A stretch of 64,000 nucleotides of DNA from assembly GCA_016795505.1 (NCBI GenBank), contig JAEUHH010000120.1:86978-150977 (forward strand). Direction: 5' to 3'. Position numbers and translations under genes: made by a program. Under the pieces are notes generated by a model. The model saw only the letters and a program-made list of their open reading frames with translations, did not search any database and was not told where the DNA came from. Below, in pieces: positions 25,124 to 33,883 of this stretch. The stretch is from Verrucomicrobiales bacterium. Its GTDB lineage: Bacteria; Verrucomicrobiota; Verrucomicrobiia; Verrucomicrobiales; DEV007. Positions within the stretch are counted from its first letter, which is position 1. Each line of letters opens with the position of its first letter.

Positions 25124-27949
25124 ATGCCTTCCATCAATCAAACTCCTGAACAGGTTGCGCGCGACCGGATCGACGACCAGTTGAGGGCCGCCGGGTGGGT
25201 GGTTCTGGACAAGGGGGCGATCGACTTTTCCGTGGGTCAGGGTCAGGCGATCCGGGAATACACCACGGATTTTGGTCCTGCCGATTACGTGCTGTTTGTG
25301 GATCGGCAGCCAGTCGGAGTGATCGAAGCGAAAAAGGAAACGCTTGGTCAGAACATTACCACCGTGGAGGACCAGACTGGCGAATACGCCGCCGCCAAGT
25401 TGAAATGGGTCCAGAACAGCGGCCAGCCTCTCCCGTTTCTCTACGAGGCCACGGGCGTCATCACCCGCTTCACCGACCAGCGCGACCCCAAGCCCCGTTC
25501 CCGCGAGGTCTTTTCCTTCCACCGTCCCGAGACTCTCCGCCAATCCCTCGCCATGGGTCGCTCCCTCCGCGATCGGCTTCAGGACCTCCCGGCCCTCGAC
25601 CCCACTGGCTTGCGCGACTGCCAGATCCACGCGATCACGAATCTCGAGGCCTCTTTCCGAAAGGCCAAACCTCGTGCCCTCGTGCAGATGGCCACGGGAT
25701 CGGGGAAAACCTTCACTGCGATCACTTCGATCTACCGGCTCCTCAAGCACGCCCGGGTGAAGCGTGTCCTCTTCCTCGTCGATACGCGGAACCTCGGCGA
25801 GCAGGCCGAGCAGGAGTTCATCGCCTACACTCCCACCGACGACAACCGCTCCTTCACCTCCATCTACGCCACCCAGCGGCTCAGCACTTCCCACGTTCCC
25901 GCCGACGCCCAAGTCTGCATTTCCACCATCCAGCGGATGTATTCCATCCTACAAGGCCGCGAAATGACCGAGGGCGAGGACGAGCACAGCGCCGCCGAGT
26001 CCAGCACCCCGCGCCCCAAGAAGCTCCCTGAACCCGTCCGCTACAACGAAAAAGTCCCGCCCGAGTTCTTCGACCTCATCATCGTCGATGAATGCCACCG
26101 CTCCATCTACAACCTCTGGCGGCAGGTGCTCGAATACTTCGACGCCTTCCTCGTCGGCCTCACCGCCACCCCGGACGGCCGCACCTACGGCTTCTTCAAG
26201 CAGAACCTCGTCTCCGAATATACCCACGAGGAGGCCGTCGCCGACGGCGTGAACGTCCAGGGCGAAATCTATCTCATCGAGACCGAGGTCACCCAGGGCG
26301 GCGGCAAGGTCCTCAAGGGCCTCGTCGAGAAACGCGAAAAGCTCACCCGCGCCAAACGCTGGGAGCAGCAGGACGAGGACGAGGACTACTCCGCCAGAAG
26401 ACTCGACACTGAGATCGTCAACCCCTCCCAGATCCGCACCATCATCCGCACCTTCAAGGAAGAGCTCCCCGAGATCTTCCCCGACCGAAACGCCGCCGAC
26501 GGTGAGTTCCAGGTCCCCAAGACCCTCATCTTCGCCAAGACCGACTCCCACGCCGACGACATCATCCAGATCGTCCGCGAGGAGTTCGACGAGGGGAACG
26601 CCTTCTGCAAGAAAGTCACCTTCAAGAGCGACGAGGACCGCACCGACCAGGACGGCAACGTCATCCCGGGCGAGGACCCCAAGACTATCCTCTCCGCCTT
26701 CCGCAACGACTACTACCCGCGCATCGCCGTCACTGTGGACATGATCGCCACCGGCACCGATGTGAAGGCGCTCGAATGCCTGCTCTTCATGCGCGACGTG
26801 AAGTCGAAGAGCTACTTCGAGCAAATGAAAGGCCGCGGCACCCGCACGCTCGACGAGGACTCGCTGAAGAAAGTCTCCTCCGCCGCCAAGACCGCGAAGA
26901 CCCGCTACGTGCTGGTCGATGCCATCGGCGTCACCAAGTCGCTCAAGACCGCCAGCCGCCCGCCCATCACCAAGCCCACCGTCACCTTTCGGGACCTCGC
27001 CATGGAGGTCGTTATGGGTTCCTCCGATGCCGACACCGTCTCGTCCCTCGCCGGACGCCTCGCCCGCATCGACCGCCACTTCACTCCCGCCCAGAAGAAG
27101 GAATTTGAGGAAAAGACCGGCGGCGTCTCGCTCGCCCAGCTCACCAAGAACCTCTTCGCCGCCATCGATGGCGAAAAGATCGAGCAACGCGCCCTCCAGC
27201 TGGCCGGACAGCCCGAAGGCACTGACCCCGGCGACGCCAAGCGCGAGCAGGCCCAGAGGGAACTCGTCGCCGAGGCGAAAGCCCCGCTCACCGGCGCGCT
27301 CGTCACCCACATCGTAGAGACCTGCAAAAAGAACCTGCAAACCATCGACCACCACACCATCGATGTCCTGCTCGGCGCGGGCTGGGACACCAGCGTCACC
27401 GACGAGCCGAGGAACCAGAGGGACTTCGAGACCTACCTCCGCGACCACAAGGACGAACTGGTCGCCCTCACCATCTTCTACGACCAACCGCAGCGCCGCC
27501 AGGAGGTCACCTTCGCCCAAATCAAGGAGGTCCTCGATCATCTCAAGGTCCACGCCCCGCACCTCGCCCCGCTCAATGTCTGGCAAGCCTACGCCCGCCT
27601 CGACCAGGTTCCCGGCACCGCCACGCCGCTCAGCGAACTCACCGCCCTCGTCGCCCTGATCCGCCGCGCCTGCGGCATCGACGGGAAACTAACCCCCTTC
27701 TCCGACACCGTCCGCCGCAACTACCGCGACTGGATCCTTCGCAAGAACGCCGGCCAGCCTCTCCAGCCCGGCCAGATCGCGTGGCTCGAACTGATCCGCG
27801 ACCACATCATGACCTCCCACCACCTCGAGCGCGACGACCTCGACTACGCCCCCTTCGACGCCCAGGGCGGCCTCGGCAAGATGCACCAGCTATTCGGCGA
27901 CCAGATGGACACCCTCATCGATGAACTCAACCGGGAGTTGGTGGCATGA
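25124..27949 (+). CDS. hsdR: Type I restriction enzyme R subunit
   Basis: 941 residues. The N-terminal nuclease domain has the PD-(D/E)xK pattern with Asp54 and EAK (68-70). The SF2 translocase shows Walker A ATGSGKT (190-196), DECH in the Walker B strand (322-325), SAT-type LTATP, and motif VI QMKGRGTR. The acidic C-terminal region includes helical segments that contact the methyltransferase core. It translocates DNA and cuts at a distance when the HsdS target is unmethylated. It is the first gene of the operon and overlaps hsdS by four bases (ATGA). Confidence 0.96.
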   Translation: MPSINQTPEQVARDRIDDQLRAAGWVVLDKGAIDFSVGQGQAIREYTTDFGPADYVLFVDRQPVGVIEAKKETLGQNITTVEDQTGEYAAAKLKWVQNSGQPLPFLYEATGVITRFTDQRDPKPRSREVFSFHRPETLRQSLAMGRSLRDRLQDLPALDPTGLRDCQIHAITNLEASFRKAKPRALVQMATGSGKTFTAITSIYRLLKHARVKRVLFLVDTRNLGEQAEQEFIAYTPTDDNRSFTSIYATQRLSTSHVPADAQVCISTIQRMYSILQGREMTEGEDEHSAAESSTPRPKKLPEPVRYNEKVPPEFFDLIIVDECHRSIYNLWRQVLEYFDAFLVGLTATPDGRTYGFFKQNLVSEYTHEEAVADGVNVQGEIYLIETEVTQGGGKVLKGLVEKREKLTRAKRWEQQDEDEDYSARRLDTEIVNPSQIRTIIRTFKEELPEIFPDRNAADGEFQVPKTLIFAKTDSHADDIIQIVREEFDEGNAFCKKVTFKSDEDRTDQDGNVIPGEDPKTILSAFRNDYYPRIAVTVDMIATGTDVKALECLLFMRDVKSKSYFEQMKGRGTRTLDEDSLKKVSSAAKTAKTRYVLVDAIGVTKSLKTASRPPITKPTVTFRDLAMEVVMGSSDADTVSSLAGRLARIDRHFTPAQKKEFEEKTGGVSLAQLTKNLFAAIDGEKIEQRALQLAGQPEGTDPGDAKREQAQRELVAEAKAPLTGALVTHIVETCKKNLQTIDHHTIDVLLGAGWDTSVTDEPRNQRDFETYLRDHKDELVALTIFYDQPQRRQEVTFAQIKEVLDHLKVHAPHLAPLNVWQAYARLDQVPGTATPLSELTALVALIRRACGIDGKLTPFSDTVRRNYRDWILRKNAGQPLQPGQIAWLELIRDHIMTSHHLERDDLDYAPFDAQGGLGKMHQLFGDQMDTLIDELNRELVA

Positions 27950-29481
27950 GTGAACTGCCAAGAAGCTGGACGAAAATCGCACTGGCCGACGTGGGGACAT
28001 GGCGGGGAGGCGGAACTCCAAGCAAAGCCAAGGCGGAGTTTTGGACGAATGGGAACATCCCTTGGGTTTCGCCCAAGGACATGAAGGTTTCTAAACTCGA
28101 TACGGCTCAAGATCTAATCACAGAGGCCGCAGTCGATGAATCAGCAACGAACCTGATTGCCGAGGGTTCAGTGCTAATCGTCACTCGTTCCGGCATTCTC
28201 AGCCACTCGCTTCCCGTTGCGGTGAACACCGTCCCGGTCGCATTGAACCAAGACATTAAAGCCGTTACTCCGCACGGAATCACCGACGCTTCCTATTTGC
28301 GGCTCACCTTCGAGTGCTACGAGCGGGAGATTCTAAATGGGTGCCGCAAGGGTGGGACTACCGTCCACAGCATTGAGTTTCCGTCCCTCCTAGCTTTCCT
28401 TATCCCCCTCCCACCCCTCGCCGAGCAGAAGCGGATTGTGGCGAAGATCGAGGAACTCTTCTCCGAACTCGACGCCGGGGAGGAGAGTCTGCGGCGGGCG
28501 CGGCGGCAACTCGGCGTCTATCGCCAGTCGCTGCTCAAACAAGCCTTCGAGGGCAAGCTCACCGCCTCCTGGCGCGCCCAACACCCTGAACTGCTCGAAT
28601 CCCCCGACCAACTCCTCGCCCGCATCCAAGCCGAACGCCAAGGCCGCTACCAGCAACAGCTCAAGGAGTGGGAGGAAGCGTGCAACCAGATTGAAAAAAT
28701 CGGCAATAGCGTCAAGAAGCCCACGAAGCCAAAGCTGATAACTCCACCGCAAAAACAGCCGGATTCAACATGCATCCCCAACGAATGGACATGGGTGGAT
28801 TTAGGTCTCTTAAAGCAGTTCTCCCTATATGGTCCCCGGTTCTCTAGCGACGACTATTCAGAGGATGGCGTCTGCGTCCTACGGACATCCGATATCGGCG
28901 AGAGCGGCAAAGTGAACCTCCACACGGCCCCGCGCCTTCGGCTTAACGCCGTCGAACTTCATCAATACGGCTGTCAAAAAGGAGACATCCTGATCACCCG
29001 AACCGGGAGCCTCGGAACATTGGCGGTTTTTAACGACGATGTGGATTCCATTCCGGGAGCCTACCTTATCCAGTATCGTCTGGTCGCGGCTCACTACGCA
29101 CCGTTCCTTTACCACTTCTTAAGAGGCCCAGTTGGACAGTCAGCGCTGACAGGGGGAGGCGCAGGAGTTGGCCGCCCAAATCTCAACGCACCGACGATTG
29201 AGGCTATCCCAATTCCCCTCTGCTCCCTCCCCGAGCAACAGGAGATCGTGCGGATGCTCGACGAGCAATTCGAGGTGATCGAGCAGAACGAGCGGGAGAT
29301 CGACGCCGCCTTGAAGCGCAGCGAGGCCCTGCGCCAGTCCATCCTGAAACGCGCCTTCACCGGCCAACTCGTCCCCCAAGACCCTGCCGACGAACCCGCC
29401 GCCGAATTACTCGCCAGCGTCCGCGCCGCTCGGGAGGAGATTAAGCCCGTTCCCAAGAAGAAGCGGGCCTCCCATACGTAA
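27946..29481 (+). CDS. hsdS: Type I restriction-modification specificity subunit
   Basis: 511 residues with two target-recognition domains. TRD1 spans about residues 5-150 (WTKIALADVGTWRGGGTPSK, WVSPKDMK). A central conserved helix follows (LPPLAEQKRIVAKIEELFSE). TRD2 spans about 270-430 (LRTSDIGESGKVNL, GDILITRTGSLG), and a second conserved helix closes it (LPEQQEIVRMLDEQFEVIEQ). The two TRDs read the halves of a bipartite target. Base composition of the TRDs is lower in GC than the flanking helices, as expected for shuffled recognition domains. Confidence 0.95.
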   Translation: MSELPRSWTKIALADVGTWRGGGTPSKAKAEFWTNGNIPWVSPKDMKVSKLDTAQDLITEAAVDESATNLIAEGSVLIVTRSGILSHSLPVAVNTVPVALNQDIKAVTPHGITDASYLRLTFECYEREILNGCRKGGTTVHSIEFPSLLAFLIPLPPLAEQKRIVAKIEELFSELDAGEESLRRARRQLGVYRQSLLKQAFEGKLTASWRAQHPELLESPDQLLARIQAERQGRYQQQLKEWEEACNQIEKIGNSVKKPTKPKLITPPQKQPDSTCIPNEWTWVDLGLLKQFSLYGPRFSSDDYSEDGVCVLRTSDIGESGKVNLHTAPRLRLNAVELHQYGCQKGDILITRTGSLGTLAVFNDDVDSIPGAYLIQYRLVAAHYAPFLYHFLRGPVGQSALTGGGAGVGRPNLNAPTIEAIPIPLCSLPEQQEIVRMLDEQFEVIEQNEREIDAALKRSEALRQSILKRAFTGQLVPQDPADEPAAELLASVRAAREEIKPVPKKKRASHT

Positions 29482-29526
29482 TGAACCACCTGCACCTATT
29501 TCCTTCAAGCCAATCAGCTTTGCCCA

Positions 29527-30273
29527 ATGAAAACGGCCAATGAAATCAGCCTAAGACTCGATCAGTTCAAGTCTAGATACTGGACGAAAGAACAGTTTAA
29601 TGAGTGGTACAATCTGGACTTAGACGACAAACCTACTTTGAAGCTCTGGGTCCAAGCTGGGCTATTTGCTGGGACGGAAGGTGCTGAGTCAACCCTTGGC
29701 CCTGACCCTTTTGACCATTGGCATTTTGAAGTATTCCTTCAACGTCGTGAGCTTGTCCCCATAGCTGCTGCTGCTGCTTCGCTCGCGATGGATGTTCCGA
29801 CATTCCGAGAAGTGTGTGAGAAGTTTGCATCATCTCCCGGTGCTGCGATTGTCGGCTCCCCGGGCGAATCAAATTCAATCGTAAGGAAGGGTTTCCTGCG
29901 AGATTTCCACAAGGGCTTCGACAGTTTACGAAGGCGTGCTTTCGCTAGCCATTCAAATTACATTGCCCTTCTTCACGAAGCAATCAAGATGCAGCTAGAT
30001 CTTGTTGTCAATCGGACCATCGACTTGACGGATGTTGCCTTGGGAGAGTCACCCCCAAGGGCTGGATACTACATCGATTGCCTTACGGGTGAGCCATTTG
30101 GACTAGGTAATGACGTTTTTCTGGAAACGCAGAAACCAATTCAACTGTTGCCAGACTCTTGTTCACTCCGAACCTATGCCTGTTTCGAGAACATCCTGAG
30201 AGACCATGTTCTAGGGGCGGCACCAGACTTGGACTCTGAAACCAAACAGAAGCTGATCGACTCAGCCCAATGA
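29527..30273 (+). CDS. Unknown protein inserted in the hsd operon (orfA)
   Basis: 248 residues, start 45 bases after the hsdS stop, stop overlapping the next gene by ATGA. No signal peptide or membrane segment. The N-terminus MKTANEISLRLDQFKSRYWT resembles a short helical adaptor; mid-protein there is a Trp/His cluster (DPFDHWHFEVFLQRRELVPI). I recognise no nuclease, nucleotidyltransferase or helix-turn-helix motif. GC is clearly below that of hsdR and hsdM. Its place between hsdS and hsdM and coupling to orfB suggest an accessory role with restriction or an independent defence or toxin-antitoxin pair; this is inference. Confidence 0.6.
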   Translation: MKTANEISLRLDQFKSRYWTKEQFNEWYNLDLDDKPTLKLWVQAGLFAGTEGAESTLGPDPFDHWHFEVFLQRRELVPIAAAAASLAMDVPTFREVCEKFASSPGAAIVGSPGESNSIVRKGFLRDFHKGFDSLRRRAFASHSNYIALLHEAIKMQLDLVVNRTIDLTDVALGESPPRAGYYIDCLTGEPFGLGNDVFLETQKPIQLLPDSCSLRTYACFENILRDHVLGAAPDLDSETKQKLIDSAQ

Positions 30274-31067
30274 ACGTTCCTCTTCTTGGCTGCGAGGGGA
30301 TGATTACATTCCTCACATGCGTCCGGGCTCGGACCGCTAGGGGTGCGACTGTGAAATACAGGTTTCCCTCCGGTGCCGAATGGAAAGACATCGGCTTCAC
30401 GTGTGTTGAAGATAATCCTCGTGAATTCCTCGAACGCCTCATTCATGAGGCCTGCATCGCTGGAGAGATCCTCGATGACGTAGCGGTAAGGGCTTGCGAA
30501 CTTGCACCTGGACTAGCGATTTTTATGGAAGTCCAATCCACCGGAGACCTTCTGGATCGCTGTTCTGTCCAAGCAGTTGCAGCACCCCCGGGTATCACCA
30601 TAACCGACTTTTTACTCAATGATGAGATTCGAGGCGCATACTGTCGACTTGACTACTCTATCATGGAAAGAGGGAACCTATTTGACCATCCCTTCCCTCA
30701 CGTTCACATCGTGCACGAAGGCCCGCCGAGATTTCCCTTCTACATCAATCCTAAGGTCTTTCCAGCCCTCTCGTTCATCGAGTTTCTGCTCGCAAACTAT
30801 TCTTACGATAATTGGACAGCGTGGCTCTTGCAGGAACTTGGCAGGCACTATCCTGCCGAAACTCCCGACGAAGAACTGACGGCTGACGAGCTACTGGAGC
30901 GCTACAAGAGCCGGACTGCTTGGGAGGCGGTTGAAGAACGCATTCGAGATGCTTTCCTAAAAAAGCTTAGAAATGCAACAAAACTGACCTTGGAGGAGGT
31001 GTCGGTGGACTTTCCCAAGATGCGCTTAGACGACCTCGGTCTGAGTTATTGGGGCAGCGCCTCCTAA
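30270..31067 (+). CDS. Unknown protein inserted in the hsd operon (orfB)
   Basis: 265 residues, translationally coupled to orfA by an ATGA overlap and followed 38 bases later by hsdM. A distinctive central motif is HPFPHVHIVHEGPPRFPFYI: histidines on alternate positions followed by a Pro-Arg-Phe-Pro turn. A Trp-rich helix follows (FLLANYSYDNWTAWLLQELG). The C-terminal 80 residues are charged and helical. The His motif could be a metal or phosphate site, but I cannot assign a family. Low GC like orfA; the two appear to have moved as a pair. Confidence 0.6.
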   Translation: MNVPLLGCEGMITFLTCVRARTARGATVKYRFPSGAEWKDIGFTCVEDNPREFLERLIHEACIAGEILDDVAVRACELAPGLAIFMEVQSTGDLLDRCSVQAVAAPPGITITDFLLNDEIRGAYCRLDYSIMERGNLFDHPFPHVHIVHEGPPRFPFYINPKVFPALSFIEFLLANYSYDNWTAWLLQELGRHYPAETPDEELTADELLERYKSRTAWEAVEERIRDAFLKKLRNATKLTLEEVSVDFPKMRLDDLGLSYWGSAS

Positions 31068-31105
31068 GTGAAGGCGACCACGAACTGAACTAGCACGAAA
31101 ATCCA

Positions 31106-32584
31106 ATGACCACCGACACCATCGTCTCCAAAGTCTGGAGCTTCTGCACCACCCTCCGCGACGACGGCGTGGGCTACGGCGACTATCTGGAGCAACTCAC
31201 CTACCTGATCTTCCTCAAGATGGCGGACGAATACGCCCGCCCGCCCTACAATCGGGATGTCGGTGTGCCCAAGAAATACAACTGGGCCGCGCTCAAGAAG
31301 CTCAAGGGGGCGGAGTTGGAAGGCCACTACATCGAAACCCTGCGCGAGTTGGGGACTGAGAAGGGCATGCTCGGCCAGATCTTCACCAAGGCGCAGAACA
31401 AGATCCAGGACCCCGCCAAGCTCGCCCGGATCATCGAGATGGTGGACAGCACCCAATGGGTGACTCTCGACGCCGACGTGAAGGGCGACATCTACGAGGG
31501 CATCCTCGAACGCAACGCCGAGGATACGAAGTCCGGCGCGGGCCAATATTTCACCCCGCGCGCCCTGATCGCCACCATGGTCGAATGCGTCGCTCCCGAG
31601 CCGGGCAGGACCATCGCCGACCCCGCGTGCGGCACGGGAGGATTCTTCCTCTCCGCCTACGACTACTTGGTGAAGCACCATCAGCTCGACAAGGGCCAGA
31701 AGACCTTCCTCAAGACCAAGACCTTCCACGGCAACGAGATCGTCCCAGGCACGCGCCGCCTGTGCCTGATGAACCTGTTCCTCCACAACATCGGCGAGAT
31801 CGACGGCGAGAGCCTCGTTTCCCCCACCGACGCGCTGGTCATGCAACCGTCGAAGACCGTTGACTACGTGCTGGCCAATCCTCCCTTCGGCAAGAAGAGC
31901 TCGATGACCTTCACCAACGAGGAAGGCGAGCAGGAAAAGGACGAACTCACCTACAACCGCCAGGACTTCTGGGCGACCACCTCCAACAAGCAGCTCAACT
32001 TCCTCCAGCATATCCGCTCCCTGCTCAAGACGACCGGCCGGGCCGCGGTGGTGCTGCCGGACAACGTCCTGTTCGAAGGCGGGGCCGGCGAAACCGTGCG
32101 CCGCAAGCTCATGGAGACCTGCGACCTCCACACCATCCTCCGCCTGCCCACCGGCATCTTCTACGCCCAGGGCGTGAAGGCGAACGTCCTCTTTTTCGAC
32201 AACCGCGCCGCCAGCAAGGACGTCGCTACCAAGGAGGTCTGGTATTACGATTACCGCACCAACATTCACCACACCCTCAAGCGCAACCCGCTGCGGCTGG
32301 AGAACCTGCGGGAGTTCATTGACTGCTACCACCCTGCCAACCGCCACAAGCGCAAGGAGACCTGGCACCCCGAGAAGAACCCCAACGGCCGCTGGAGGCG
32401 CTACACCTACGAGGAACTGGCGGCGCGGGACAAGGCCAGTCTCGATCTTTTCTGGCTTAAGGACGACTCACTCACCGATCTCGACAACCTGCCCGAGCCG
32501 GCCGATCTCGCCGATGAGATCATTGAGAACATCGAGGCCGGTCTCGTGAATTTCCGGAACGTGGCGGCGGCGTTGGGGAGGTGA
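31106..32584 (+). CDS. hsdM: Type I restriction-modification DNA methyltransferase subunit
   Basis: 492 residues. The N-terminal helical domain (HsdM_N type) covers about 1-125. The SAM-binding motif I is ADPACGTGGF (171-180), and motif IV is NPPF (258-261), diagnostic of N6-adenine methyltransferases. A C-terminal TTHHTLKRNPL-type segment and charged tail contact HsdS. The M2S1 complex protects host DNA; with HsdR it restricts foreign DNA. It is the last gene of the operon, unusual in being separated from hsdS by two unrelated genes. Confidence 0.95.
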   Translation: MTTDTIVSKVWSFCTTLRDDGVGYGDYLEQLTYLIFLKMADEYARPPYNRDVGVPKKYNWAALKKLKGAELEGHYIETLRELGTEKGMLGQIFTKAQNKIQDPAKLARIIEMVDSTQWVTLDADVKGDIYEGILERNAEDTKSGAGQYFTPRALIATMVECVAPEPGRTIADPACGTGGFFLSAYDYLVKHHQLDKGQKTFLKTKTFHGNEIVPGTRRLCLMNLFLHNIGEIDGESLVSPTDALVMQPSKTVDYVLANPPFGKKSSMTFTNEEGEQEKDELTYNRQDFWATTSNKQLNFLQHIRSLLKTTGRAAVVLPDNVLFEGGAGETVRRKLMETCDLHTILRLPTGIFYAQGVKANVLFFDNRAASKDVATKEVWYYDYRTNIHHTLKRNPLRLENLREFIDCYHPANRHKRKETWHPEKNPNGRWRRYTYEELAARDKASLDLFWLKDDSLTDLDNLPEPADLADEIIENIEAGLVNFRNVAAALGR

Positions 32585-33019
32585 TGAGTTAAATTCAAAT
32601 TTTCACTCCCTTTGCTTGATTGCAACTCTGACAGAGGAGTTGGAGGTTTTGCACAGTTGTACCTCCTCCTCGTGCGACTGGTTTAATGTGGTCATATTGA
32701 AGGTTGGCAATCCGATTCCGCTATCGGTCGCGCTGGTCAGCGAGCGGTGAAGCCAGTCCGCTGATACGTGGGAAATTTTACCTTTCGGGCGAAGAATGGG
32801 TCAAGCTTGGAGACGGCTCATTTCCCTTTCTCGCGCGCGTGGCACCGGTAGCGGCTCGGTCAGGTGGGCGGTCGGCGGTTTCGGGATGGGACTGGCGCCT
32901 TGCAGGAGTCAGACTCGACTTGTCGCGAAGGGGCCAGCCACCGGGTTCTTCGAATCCAGCCTCCGCATCCTCCGCGCCTCTGTGGTGAAGGCCTGATTTC
33001 GATCCGACCCGGTCGCGTC

Positions 33020-33066
33020 TCCGATCAGACAGGGTGTTGTCTCCGATCGAACAGGGTCTGATCGGA
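33020..33066. repeat. Paired AACAGGGT-type dispersed repeat, direct orientation
   Basis: CTCCGATCAGACAGGGTGTT then GTCTCCGATCGAACAGGGTC and TGATCGGA: both half-units point the same way, unlike the inverted copies at 18484, 37696 and 46903. Confidence 0.75.
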
Positions 33067-33140
33067 TGGGCTCGCTCTGGCGGGTCACGGGGGGGCGCCA
33101 GGTGAGGGGTTTGGTGCGGGGGGCCTTTGTCGGTCGTTCG

Positions 33141-33171
33141 GGGCAGGCGGGACGCCTGCGGTCCCGGTGGG
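33141..33171. repeat. Single arm of the GGGACGCC palindromic element
   Basis: GGGCAGGCGGGACGCCTGCG then GTCCCGGTGGG matches the right arm at 11034-11066 and, inverted, the left arm at 10962-10993. Here it is solitary. Confidence 0.7.
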
Positions 33172-33259
33172 TGGTTCGGTACGGGACCTCTTCGTCCCTT
33201 GCGATTTGGGTCTGAGGGGATGGGCTTTTGGGGGTTGAGGGTCGATTGAGGCGGTCGAA

Positions 33260-33511
33260 GAGGCGATTGTGTTCCTGCTAGAGGCGATTGCGTTCTTTCG
33301 AGAGGCGATTGCGTTCCTTCGAGAGGCGATTGCGTTCCTTCGAGAGGCGATTGTGTTCTTGCGAGAGGCGATTGCTTTCCTTCGAGTGTCGATTGCATTC
33401 CTCCGAGAGGCGATTGCGTTCCTCCGAGAGGCGATTGTATTCCTTTTAGAGGCGATTGCGTTCCTCCGAGAGGCAATTTCATTCCTCCGAGAGGCGATTG
33501 CATTCCTGCGC
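33260..33511. repeat. 21-bp minisatellite, about 12 copies
   Basis: The unit is GAGGCGATTGCGTTCCTTCGA with scattered substitutions and no length variation: 12 units over 252 bases. Because 21 is a multiple of three, every frame stays open. The plus-strand frame continues without a stop into the ArsR-like gene and would encode EAIAFLR heptads; the minus strand would encode SPL-x-GTQ repeats. No start signal supports translation. Confidence 0.88.
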
Positions 33512-33535
33512 GGGGGGATTTATGGTCGCGGAGTC

Positions 33536-33868
33536 ATGAATGAGGCACGCTCGACCGCTCCGACGCCCGGTGAACCGCCGGTCCTGCCGCTGGATCCGCT
33601 GGTGGAGGCGATCGGTGATCCGCTCCGGATGCGGATCCTGGCGGTGATGGCCACGGGGGAGCGGCTGATGGTGTTGGAGATCGCGCGGCGGCTGGGCCGA
33701 CCGGCGAATCTGATCGCGAAACACGTGGCGGTGCTGCGCCGCGCGGGGGTGGTGGAGACGCGGCAGCGGCTGCAATACGTGCCGCAGCGATTCGTGGCGG
33801 ACGCGGGGGCGCGGACGCTGGACTTCGGGGTCTGTGTGCTGCGGCTGGCTGGGCTGGAGCGCGAGTGA
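33536..33868 (+). CDS. ArsR-like winged helix-turn-helix regulator
   Basis: 110 residues from the ATG at 33536. The HTH region is PLVEAIGDPLRMRILAVMATGERLMVLEIARRLGRPANLIAKHVAVLRRAGVV; the first helix GDPLRMRIL and recognition helix ANLIAKHVAVLRRAG match ArsR-type folds. No cysteine pair for metal sensing is visible. The 21-bp minisatellite ends 24 bases upstream, inside what should be its promoter. It is convergent with lpdA, 15 bases apart. Target genes are unknown. Confidence 0.75.
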   Translation: MNEARSTAPTPGEPPVLPLDPLVEAIGDPLRMRILAVMATGERLMVLEIARRLGRPANLIAKHVAVLRRAGVVETRQRLQYVPQRFVADAGARTLDFGVCVLRLAGLERE

Positions 33869-33883
33869 GGCGCGACCGCCGGC

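Larger units (their letters stand above)
32585..33259. other. 675-base gene-free stretch after hsdM
   Basis: It contains a degraded CTCCGCGCCTCTGTGGTGAA arm near 32965-32992, a paired AACAGGGT repeat at 33020-33066 and a GGGACGCC palindrome at 33141-33171. I see no coding region with protein-like composition on either strand; the long minus-strand frame running from 33503 to 32778 is repeat translation. Confidence 0.6.

Noticed and set aside
25949..27586. Minus-strand open frame of 545 codons opposite hsdR
   Set aside because: Antisense to a certain HsdR gene; the sequence is Leu/Gly/Asp-rich with no motif.
32778..33503. Minus-strand frame of SPL-x-GTQ repeats
   Set aside because: It is a by-product of the 21-bp minisatellite plus intergenic sequence, with no start signal or domain.
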